Positions 5,378-11,397 of a DNA stretch of 35,363 nucleotides are shown piece after piece. Positions within the stretch are counted from its first letter, which is position 1, and every line of letters starts with the position of its first letter. Where the stretch lies: positions 1 through 35,363 of IMG/VR virus record IMGVR_UViG_3300006802_000047. One strand, 5' to 3'. The position numbers and the translations under genes were made by a program. The notes beneath the pieces are model-generated. The model was not told the DNA's origin and made no database searches. It saw only the letters and a list, made by a program, of their open reading frames with translations. The stretch is from a virus.

Positions 5378-6150
5378 TGCTTTTTTATCTGGGAGTACAC
5401 CAGCCCCGCTTTTTAGCACAAACAAGCGTCCCTCTGTTTGTGAGTCACCAGCGGCTCAAAGACCGCAAGAAACTTCCGAGAGCTCTCGGACCGTGGGCAT
5501 TGGATAGCGGCGGCTTTACCGAGTTGAGTCGTAAGGGGTACTGGTCAATCTCTCCCAAAGATTATGTTCTCTCTGTGCGCAGATACGCGCAGGAGATCGG
5601 GAATCTTCAGTGGGCGGCCATACAAGATCATATGTGTGAACCCTTTATCCTAGCCAAGACCGGGCGCTCCTTGCAGCAGCATCAAGAAAGCACAGTGCAG
5701 AGCTATCTTGACTTGATGTCTCTTGCTCCCGATCTACCATGGACCCCGGTACTGCAAGGCTTCGCGCTGGACGATTATTTAAGATGCTTTGATTTATATC
5801 AAGCAAAGGGGGTGGATCTTCGGTCGTTGCCGCTCGTGGGCGTGGGGTCGATTTGTCGCAGACAGGGAACCACAGAGGCCGTGCTGATACTTCGCAAGTT
5901 GGCCTCGCTGGGGCTCAACCTGCACGGGTTTGGATTTAAGACGCTTGGACTGTATCGGGTGAGTGATTTACTTGCGTCGAGCGATTCAATGGCCTGGAGT
6001 TTCCATGCGCGCCACAGCGCCCCTCTTCCAGGCCACACACACAAGACATGTGCGAACTGCTTAGAGCTCGCGCTACTCTGGAGAGGAAATTTACTTAATG
6101 AGCTCAATCAAAGAAAACATATCAGCGAACTACAATTGCAGTTGTGGTGA
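5377..6150 (+). CDS. dpdA: DpdA-like deazapurine DNA modification transglycosylase
   Basis: The start is MLFYLGVHQP at 5377, overlapping the previous stop by one base; 257 aa. DpdA proteins are tRNA-guanine transglycosylase homologues that exchange guanine in DNA for a 7-deazaguanine such as preQ0. Seen here are ALDSGGFTEL (about residues 41-50), equivalent to the DSGGFQ active-site motif of TGT, then QDHMCEPFILAKTG, VLQGFALDDYLRCFDLY, LVGVGSICRR, HGFGFKT, DSMAWSFHAR (possible catalytic Asp) and a C-terminal HTHKTCANC that could hold zinc. The layout matches the short phage DpdA type. No FolE, QueD, QueE or QueC homologue is visible, so the base would come from the host. It overlaps the next gene by 53 bp. 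Confidence 0.85.
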   Translation: MLFYLGVHQPRFLAQTSVPLFVSHQRLKDRKKLPRALGPWALDSGGFTELSRKGYWSISPKDYVLSVRRYAQEIGNLQWAAIQDHMCEPFILAKTGRSLQQHQESTVQSYLDLMSLAPDLPWTPVLQGFALDDYLRCFDLYQAKGVDLRSLPLVGVGSICRRQGTTEAVLILRKLASLGLNLHGFGFKTLGLYRVSDLLASSDSMAWSFHARHSAPLPGHTHKTCANCLELALLWRGNLLNELNQRKHISELQLQLW

Positions 6151-7297
6151 GGCTTTAGATATTGACGATGGTCTACAGTGCCGCGAATGTTACGGAGCCA
6201 AAAATATTGAACTTATTTCGGGGGAGTTGGCAGAGTGCCCCGATTGCAAAAAGGAGAATGAAAAAATGAACGCAGTAGAGCAACTAGATCGTATTTTGAG
6301 AGAGCATGGAGTTTCACAATTGGACAGCGATAAAATCTTAGCAGCCGCAACAGAGGCGGGGATCTTCTTTGCCTCGTTTAAGGAGTTTGAGCTCTTAAGG
6401 GGGGAACTCGAAACAACCAAAGAAGCGCTAGCAAACGAGCGCAAAGCAGTTGCCTTTGACTTGCAGTGTGCTCTTACCTCGACACAAGTCGCAAGAGCCG
6501 AGGCGCAAAAACTCAAAGAAGAACTCGAAACAACCAAGAGGGCACTGGAGGGGCAAATAGCCTCGAATCTTTCGTTGATCGCGGAGCAAGATCCACTGGA
6601 GCAAGATCTGGCAAAGTGTCTTGCTGCTTGCCATAAGCTCAAAGCCGAAAATGAAGCGCTGGCAAAAGAGAGAATGCAAAGCGAGGAGAATCTGAGGCAA
6701 TTTCTGACTACTGAAAAGGAAGTCACCAGGCGGGTGCAGGAGGCTAGCGAGAAGGAGATCGCCAATCTCAAAAATACCCTGAGCATCACGCAAGAACACC
6801 TGGTCGATAAGAACAAAGAGATCGAGCGGCTCCATCAGGAGATCGACGGCTTAAAGTCGGATGTGAGGGTCATCTCCAAACAGCGCGACGGCTTGCGGGC
6901 AATCGATGAACTTGTGAAGTGGGAAGGCGTTGACGTTGAGGCGCTACAGCCTGAGAATGAAGCTCTCAAATCCAGAGTGGTTCTACTGGAATCTACCCTA
7001 AGCGCCAATCTCAAAGAGTACCTTGTAGCGAAGGGCAAGCTTGATAAAGAGATCGAGCGGCTCAATTCTGAGCTTAACGAAGCGCTGCGATTAAAGAGCA
7101 AGTATGATACGGATCGCAACTTCTTAACTGAGGATTTGCACAAGCTCAAAAAAGAATTCGAGGTTCAAAAAGCCGAGCATGCAAAGGCGCTCAAAGCCGA
7201 GGCCGAATTCTTGAATCGTGCCAACGGAGATCGTTTTGATTTACTACAAGAGGGGGTCCGGGTTCTGGCTAAGTTGATTGTAGAAGGGTTGGTATAA
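6098..7297 (+). CDS. Zinc-ribbon plus long coiled-coil protein
   Basis: This 399-aa frame opens inside the end of the DpdA-like gene. Its first ~55 residues carry CSC (14, 16), CREC (28-31) and CPDC (47-50), a likely zinc ribbon. The rest is an almost unbroken coiled coil rich in Glu, Lys and Leu with repeated LKEELETTK-type segments. A second start is marked at 6266 (MNAVEQL), where AAGGAG lies nine bases upstream, so a shorter form without the zinc ribbon may also be made. The function is unknown. Candidate roles are a scaffold or nucleic-acid-tethering protein. Its closeness to the modification genes is the only contextual clue. Confidence 0.7.
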   Translation: MSSIKENISANYNCSCGEALDIDDGLQCRECYGAKNIELISGELAECPDCKKENEKMNAVEQLDRILREHGVSQLDSDKILAAATEAGIFFASFKEFELLRGELETTKEALANERKAVAFDLQCALTSTQVARAEAQKLKEELETTKRALEGQIASNLSLIAEQDPLEQDLAKCLAACHKLKAENEALAKERMQSEENLRQFLTTEKEVTRRVQEASEKEIANLKNTLSITQEHLVDKNKEIERLHQEIDGLKSDVRVISKQRDGLRAIDELVKWEGVDVEALQPENEALKSRVVLLESTLSANLKEYLVAKGKLDKEIERLNSELNEALRLKSKYDTDRNFLTEDLHKLKKEFEVQKAEHAKALKAEAEFLNRANGDRFDLLQEGVRVLAKLIVEGLV

Positions 7298-7298
7298 G

Positions 7299-7514
7299 AT
7301 GGATCGTTTAACGCTGGCAGAGAGAGAGCAATTGAGGCTGGACATACAGGGGCGGACCGCATCAAAGAATGGATTTGTAGATTGGTTTGGTCGTTGGTAT
7401 TGGTTTGATTATTTGAGCGGCCTTATTGAAGGCGCCGCAAGCGTAGAGGTTGTGATTTCAGAGATTAAAAGAGATTTGCGATTGCTACGATTAGCGAGAG
7501 GGGAGGCATCTTGA
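7299..7514 (+). CDS. Small unknown protein (71 aa)
   Basis: The ATG lies one base after the preceding stop, with AAGGG upstream. The sequence has a central aromatic patch (GFVDWFGRWYWFDYLSGL) between two charged helical parts, the last rich in Arg (KRDLRLLRLARG). No known motif. Cotranscribed with the coiled-coil gene. Confidence 0.6.
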   Translation: MDRLTLAEREQLRLDIQGRTASKNGFVDWFGRWYWFDYLSGLIEGAASVEVVISEIKRDLRLLRLARGEAS

Positions 7515-7619
7515 AAAGCAAAAAGTCTATGCGTGTCCAATCAAGGCGCAACTGTACCAAAGAGACCTTGTGTAATATCTTGCTATAAAAATAAGGGGGT
7601 CGCAGAACTTTTACCCACC

Positions 7620-7751
7620 GCAAAGCCGCACCACGAAAGCCACAAAATTATTTTCACATTATCTTGATTAATTTTGTTGACAATCCAGAAGGAAGTGCTA
7701 TCTTATCTCTTGTCAGCAACGAAAACCAACACTGACAAAGGGAGCAACAAA
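7620..7751 (+). repeat. Promoter-operator element, copy B
   Basis: Plus-strand copy of element A, sharing with copy C an additional upstream GCAAAGCCGCACCA. TTGACA (7677-7682), a 16-bp spacer and TATCTT (7699-7704) form the promoter. TTGTCAG (7710-7716) and CTGACAA (7732-7738) form the dyad at the predicted start of the RNA. It drives the 84-aa gene at 7752. Confidence 0.85.
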
Positions 7752-8006
7752 ATGATTCTTACCTCTGTAAAAAACCTGGAAGCCAACTTAAACAAAGAAG
7801 CCGCAAACAAAGCCTTTAGCGAGGCGCCCGTACAGCAAAGAATCGAGATGACCTTATTTAGGTTTGATAACGTAGACTTCAAGTGGAAGTGGAATTTTTA
7901 CCCAGATGTCAACCGAGATACCAACCAACAACTGAAGGAGAAAAAAGCAGAACTGTTGAGCCGAGGCATCAAACTGGACCGATATCAGACACACTACGAG
8001 GAGTAA
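7752..8006 (+). CDS. Unknown 84-aa protein under element B
   Basis: The start is MILTSVKNLEANL at 7752, after GGGAG and inside the repeated leader architecture. The longer open frame runs back through the promoter and is not used. The product has an aromatic stretch (FRFDNVDFKWKWNFYPDVN, about residues 37-55) and then a Lys/Glu-rich helix. No family is recognised. A GC-rich hairpin follows at 8022-8044. Confidence 0.6.
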   Translation: MILTSVKNLEANLNKEAANKAFSEAPVQQRIEMTLFRFDNVDFKWKWNFYPDVNRDTNQQLKEKKAELLSRGIKLDRYQTHYEE

Positions 8007-8021
8007 GGGAGATGACCGGTA

Positions 8022-8050
8022 GGGGGGGCGGGCCCCGCCCCCCCCCTTTG
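8022..8050 (+). terminator. GC-rich hairpin, probable terminator
   Basis: G8022-G8031 can pair with C8035-C8044 to give a 10-bp almost pure G:C stem, followed by CTTTG. It lies 15 bases after the stop of the 84-aa gene and before element C. The T run is short, so termination strength is uncertain. Confidence 0.5.
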
Positions 8051-8080
8051 TCTCCATGTTGATATCTCAAATGGAAGGGT

Positions 8081-8214
8081 GCAAAGCCGCACCATATAAG
8101 CCCCAAAATTATTTTCACATTATCTTGATTAATTTTGTTGACAATCTCAAGGGAGGTGCTATCTTGTCTCTTGTCAGCAACGAAAACCAACAACGCTGAC
8201 AAAGGGAGCACAAA
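8081..8214 (+). repeat. Promoter-operator element, copy C
   Basis: Third copy of the element. TTGACA (8138-8143), a 16-bp spacer and TATCTT (8160-8165) form the promoter. TTGTCAGC (8171-8178) and GCTGACAA (8195-8202) form the dyad, with the ATG at 8215. Together with B it gives two neighbouring single-gene or short units under one common control. Confidence 0.85.
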
Positions 8215-8541
8215 ATGGCAATTTTATTAGAAGCACGCGGAACTGATTCTGAGTTGAGATATTTATTTTGCGACGAGTGCAACACTTGGGAGCACAGGTA
8301 TCCGGGCGCAAGACTGAGACACAGCAAGCGCTGTGATAGCAAAGAGCAGCCCACACCAGAGCAGACGGGCGCAACCGCAGCAAAACCCGCTCCGATTGTC
8401 GTTCGAATGCCGGGCGCAGTCTCACAAAACGAGTATTTAGCCAACGCCAATACAAGAGCCAATACCTACAAGGAAGCCGCCTCTCTTCGTCGCAGCGGTC
8501 ACTCTTGGCAAGATATCAACAACGGCAACCACGATCACTAA
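8215..8541 (+). CDS. Small zinc-finger protein (108 aa)
   Basis: The first gene under element C, with GGGAG upstream. Near the N-terminus is FCDECNTWEHRYPGARLRHSKRC, which supplies C-x2-C and H-x4-C zinc ligands (about residues 19-42). A Pro/Ala/Thr-rich linker and a helical C-terminal part ending in SWQDINNGNHDH follow. Probably a nucleic-acid or protein-binding accessory factor. No closer assignment. Confidence 0.6.
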   Translation: MAILLEARGTDSELRYLFCDECNTWEHRYPGARLRHSKRCDSKEQPTPEQTGATAAKPAPIVVRMPGAVSQNEYLANANTRANTYKEAASLRRSGHSWQDINNGNHDH

Positions 8542-8585
8542 TGGCAGCCCAGAAGGGCGAAACCCCGCAAGGGGTCAGGGTTTAA
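8541..8585 (+). promoter_or_regulatory. Tandem mini-hairpins with a 14-codon leader ORF
   Basis: Two tetraloop hairpins lie between the 8215 and 8603 genes: GCCC-AGAA-GGGC (8547-8558) and ACCCC-GCAA-GGGGT (8562-8575), the second with a GNRA loop. An ATG at 8541 overlaps the previous stop (TAATG) and opens a 14-codon frame (MAAQKGETPQGVRV) spanning both hairpins. It may be a leader peptide or regulatory structure for the next gene. Confidence 0.35.
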
Positions 8586-8602
8586 ACAAAAGGAGAATTA
8601 AA

Positions 8603-8830
8603 ATGCAAAAACACAATGCACCGAGAAAGAAGTCTTTTATTGCGATCTATCGAAACATCGAAGAGGTGTCGATCTTTGAATTGAAGATTGAGGCCGCATC
8701 TGAGAGGGCTGCGCGCTATATTGCCGAGCACGATAAGATAGAGGCAAAAGTAGAGGAGGTTATCTTTATCGACATAATCCCCGATTGTGATGGCTGTATA
8801 GGCTGTGCCGGTTGTCAACGTAGGAGATAA
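8603..8830 (+). CDS. Small Cys-rich protein (75 aa)
   Basis: AAGGAG precedes the ATG. The body (SFIAIYRNIEEVSIFELKIEAASERAARYIAEHD) looks like a small alpha/beta domain. The C-terminus CDGCIGCAGCQRRR has four Cys in CxxCxxCxxC spacing, able to bind zinc or an iron-sulfur cluster. No homologue recognised. Confidence 0.6.
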   Translation: MQKHNAPRKKSFIAIYRNIEEVSIFELKIEAASERAARYIAEHDKIEAKVEEVIFIDIIPDCDGCIGCAGCQRRR

Positions 8831-8841
8831 AAGAAGAATCG

Positions 8842-9102
8842 ATGAAAAAGAAAACACACGGTGGAAGGCGAAGGGGGGCGGGCGCTCCGGTTGAAAATCA
8901 AAACGCTCGCAAAGAACAGAAGTCCAATAAGCGCCTGGTCTCTGCTCGGGTCTCTCCTGAGATTTATCAGCGACTGGAGCTCCGCAGTAAAGAGCGAGGC
9001 GTTGCAGTCTCACGGGTGATCTCGGATTTTCTGGCTACGTTTCCAGGCCATCACCCTTTCGCGATTAACCTGCCGGGGACAACAGACCCCACGCAAGAAT
9101 AA
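8842..9102 (+). CDS. Small RHH-like DNA-binding protein
   Basis: This 86-aa basic protein begins with GGRRRGAGAP, an N-terminal motif common in small phage DNA-binding proteins. It continues with RVSPEIYQRLELRSKERGVAVSRVISDFLATF, which fits a strand followed by two helices as in ribbon-helix-helix (CopG-like) repressors. It could bind one of the dyad operators in this genome, but that link is inference. Eleven bases separate it from the Cys-rich gene. Confidence 0.6.
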   Translation: MKKKTHGGRRRGAGAPVENQNARKEQKSNKRLVSARVSPEIYQRLELRSKERGVAVSRVISDFLATFPGHHPFAINLPGTTDPTQE

Positions 9103-9116
9103 AAGGAGGAGAGGTC

Positions 9117-9362
9117 TTGAGCATATCTCACAACCGCGAAAGGGAGCGCACTCCAAAGAGCAAGAGGCGCAATAGTAAGTCTTATCTCTTGAGCCCGACC
9201 GCAAACCAATACCAGAATCTTTGCTGTATAAAGGGGTGCGGTCGTCCGATGGGGGTTTGTGATAAGATCGAAATTCCTTTTGCTAAAGGCGCTCGGCTTG
9301 GCACGTATGTTTTTCGGGCTCTCTGTTTTCGTCATCACCGGATAATCTTCAGTTTTGGTTGA
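9117..9362 (+). CDS. Small zinc-binding protein (81 aa), TTG start
   Basis: The start is TTG at 9117, seven bases after AGGAGG. No ATG gives a comparable frame. The N-terminus is Arg/Lys-rich. The C-half has CCIKGCGRPMGVC and CFRHHRIIF, giving Cys and His pairs that could bind zinc. It resembles an HNH-type zinc scaffold without clear catalytic residues. It closes the accessory arm before the late promoter. Confidence 0.5.
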   Translation: MSISHNRERERTPKSKRRNSKSYLLSPTANQYQNLCCIKGCGRPMGVCDKIEIPFAKGARLGTYVFRALCFRHHRIIFSFG

Positions 9363-9427
9363 CCCCGGTTTTAAAATCTATCTATATCAAAAAGAGGGGG
9401 TGAGCCTTCCAACCAAATCATAAAAGT

Positions 9428-9456
9428 TTGTATCTTATCGGATAAACGCTTATACT
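9428..9456 (+). promoter_or_regulatory. Late-arm promoter, probably giving a leaderless mRNA
   Basis: TTGTAT (9428-9433), a 17-bp spacer and TATACT (9451-9456) form a good sigma-70 promoter. The ATG of the ParB-like gene is at 9464, seven bases after the -10 box, which is about where transcription should start. There is no ribosome binding site between them. Confidence 0.65.
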
Positions 9457-9463
9457 TAAATCT

Positions 9464-10096
9464 ATGATACAGGACCGCATCAAAGAACTAAAACGCGTTA
9501 AAGCCTCTGAACTTCTCAGGCACCCGCTCAACTATCGCAAGCACCCCGAAAAGCAAAAGCGGCTCTTGTCGCAGCTCCTCTCTGAAATTGGCTATGCCGA
9601 TGCCTTGCTCGCGTATGAAACCCCGCACGGGCTCCGGTTGATTGACGGACACCTGCGCGCTGAGACGACACCGGAGCAGGAAGTGCCTGTTTTGATTCTG
9701 GACGTCAACGAGCAGGAAGCGAATAAGTTGCTTTTGACGCTGGACCCTCTCGCGGGGTTGGCTGAGACCGATAGTGATCTTCTCGCGGAGTTGTTGGCGA
9801 AAACAGAAACAACCGGAGAACTAGAAGTCTGGCTACAAGAAAATGCAACCCCTCCAATTGATAAAAAAGAGCGTTCTGCCTACGCCGCCGAAGAGTGGGA
9901 GGGGATGCCCGAGTTTGAACAAAACGGCGTTACCTTTTTTCGTACCCTGACGGTATACCTCAAGACCGAAGCAGACTTTCTTGATTTCTGTGCTCTGATC
10001 CGTCAGGAGATTTCTGAGAAGGCTAAATATATCTACCATCCTAAGCAAGAGCGGCGTGACCTTGCTGCAAAGCGTTGGGTTTCTGAGGCAAAATGA
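9464..10096 (+). CDS. ParB-like N-terminal domain protein
   Basis: This 210-aa protein opens with a ParB/Sulfiredoxin-like domain: ELLRHPLNYRKHPEKQKRLL (about residues 16-35) then RLIDGHLRAETTPEQEVPVLILDVNEQEANKLLLTLDPLA (about 63-103), where DGHLR is the nucleotide-binding turn. Such phage ParB-like proteins are often found next to DNA-modification or packaging genes, where they may bind or process DNA. The C-terminal half is unassigned. The gene overlaps the glycosyltransferase by four bases, so they are coupled. Translation appears leaderless. Confidence 0.75.
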   Translation: MIQDRIKELKRVKASELLRHPLNYRKHPEKQKRLLSQLLSEIGYADALLAYETPHGLRLIDGHLRAETTPEQEVPVLILDVNEQEANKLLLTLDPLAGLAETDSDLLAELLAKTETTGELEVWLQENATPPIDKKERSAYAAEEWEGMPEFEQNGVTFFRTLTVYLKTEADFLDFCALIRQEISEKAKYIYHPKQERRDLAAKRWVSEAK

Positions 10097-10992
10097 ATCC
10101 ACAATTTCCTCTTTATATTGTTTCAAAGGGGCGTGCGGATACCCGATTTACAAGCAAAGCCTTGGAAGAGATGCGGGTGCCCTATTCAATCGTTGTTGAG
10201 GAGCAGGAATATAATTCTTACGCAGCGGTGATTGATAAAAAGAAGATCCTGGTTTTGGATAAAAAATACCAAGCCGAGTATGATACTTGCGACGATCTGG
10301 GAGATACAAAAAGCAAAGGCCCCGGCGCGGCTCGTAACTTTGCCTGGGAACATTCTATCTCTCTGGGAGCCTCTTGGCATTGGGTTATGGATGACAATAT
10401 CCGAGACTTCAGGGTCTTACAACACAACGCAAGAATCAAAGCAGGAGACGGGGCTCTGTTTGCCTTGATGGAATATTTTGTTTTGCGCTATCAAAATATT
10501 GATATGGCAGGGCCTAATTACACCATGTTCGTACCCGACAACATACGACAACCTCCGTTTATTTTAAATACTCGGATTTATTCTTGTAATCTCATTCGCA
10601 ATTCGTTGCCGTTTCGGTGGCGTGGCAGGTACAACGAAGATACAGATTTGTCTTTACGCATCCTAAAAAGCGGTCGCTGCACAGTACAGTTCAACACCTA
10701 TTTGCAGAAAAAGATCGAAACACAGGCCGTCAAGGGTGGCAATACCGCCGAGTTCTACAAAGAAGAGGGGACTCTACCCAAGAGTAAAATGCAGGTAGCG
10801 TTACACCCGGATGTTTCGCGGCTTGTTTTTAAGTTTAAGCGCTGGCATCACCACGTTGATTATTCTGGATTTACGCAGCGATTGATACGCAATCACGATG
10901 CAACGATACCAGAAATAAAGCTTAATCTGATTGATGCTCCCTTAACGCCTTTACCATTTAAAACAAAGGGGGCTGGCAATGAGCCGCAATAA
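10093..10992 (+). CDS. TET-associated-type glycosyltransferase (TAGT-like)
   Basis: This 299-aa protein begins FPLYIVSKGRADTRFTSKAL. It has RNFAWEHS (about 81-88), HWVMDDNIRDF with DDN at 100-102 (metal/nucleotide-sugar binding in GT-A folds), NTRIYSCNLIRN (about 159-170), RWRGRYNEDTDLSLRILKSG with NEDTDLS at 181-187, and KGGN at 214-217. These motifs are characteristic of the TAGT family, first described beside TET/JBP oxygenases in phage DNA-hypermodification clusters. There it is thought to glycosylate modified bases. No TET/JBP enzyme is seen here, so the acceptor base is unknown. It is coupled to the ParB-like gene and overlaps the small terminase gene by 14 bp. Confidence 0.8.
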   Translation: MNPQFPLYIVSKGRADTRFTSKALEEMRVPYSIVVEEQEYNSYAAVIDKKKILVLDKKYQAEYDTCDDLGDTKSKGPGAARNFAWEHSISLGASWHWVMDDNIRDFRVLQHNARIKAGDGALFALMEYFVLRYQNIDMAGPNYTMFVPDNIRQPPFILNTRIYSCNLIRNSLPFRWRGRYNEDTDLSLRILKSGRCTVQFNTYLQKKIETQAVKGGNTAEFYKEEGTLPKSKMQVALHPDVSRLVFKFKRWHHHVDYSGFTQRLIRNHDATIPEIKLNLIDAPLTPLPFKTKGAGNEPQ

Positions 10993-11374
10993 AACCCCAG
11001 ATGAACGCGCCGCCATGAGCCGTAAGATATTGGCGGCGGTCAAGACCGGAGCAACTGTAGAGGCGGCCTGCTCCTTTGCGCGTACCACGAAGCAATCTTT
11101 TTATGCCTGGCTCAAAAAAGACCCCGAACTGAAAGCAGACTACGAAGAAGCCCTGGCTCACTCTGAGATTTTCTTGTTGGCAGAGATCCGCAAAGACCCC
11201 TCTTGGCAAAGCAAAGCCTGGATTTTAGAGCGTCGCTTTCCCGAGCGTTGGGCAAAGAGAGAGCAATCCACCGCAGAGATTTCTCACAGGGGTGTAATTC
11301 ATGTGCCGATCGCTAAGGGATTTACCAGTGAGGATCTTGAAAAGGCGGCTTCCGATCTCGAACCAGCAAAATAA
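10979..11374 (+). CDS. terS: Terminase small subunit
   Basis: This 131-aa protein carries an N-terminal helix-turn-helix (GATVEAACSFARTTKQSFYAWLKKDPELKADYEEA, about residues 23-57), as in DNA-recognition domains of small terminases. SKAWILERRFPERWAKRE follows, a common element of this protein group. It starts inside the end of the glycosyltransferase gene and is followed by the large subunit 23 bases later. It selects phage DNA for packaging and stimulates the large subunit. Confidence 0.8.
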   Translation: MSRNKTPDERAAMSRKILAAVKTGATVEAACSFARTTKQSFYAWLKKDPELKADYEEALAHSEIFLLAEIRKDPSWQSKAWILERRFPERWAKREQSTAEISHRGVIHVPIAKGFTSEDLEKAASDLEPAK

Positions 11375-11397
11375 ATCTATTTCCTAGGGCGTGCGAA

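Noticed and set aside
6190-6835. Long minus-strand ORFs opposite the coiled-coil gene
   Set aside because: They are Ser/Leu/Phe-rich shadows produced by the Glu/Lys-rich coding strand, with no start signals.
8541-8602. preQ1 riboswitch (attractive because of the DpdA-like gene)
   Set aside because: The two tetraloop hairpins lack the C-rich loop and A-rich tail pairing of preQ1-I, and I cannot fit preQ1-II or III. The next gene is also not a queuosine gene.
9464-10096. Chromosomal or plasmid partition ParB
   Set aside because: No ParA partner or parS-like cluster is evident, and the protein lacks the central HTH of true ParB. It fits the phage ParB-like group coupled to modification genes.
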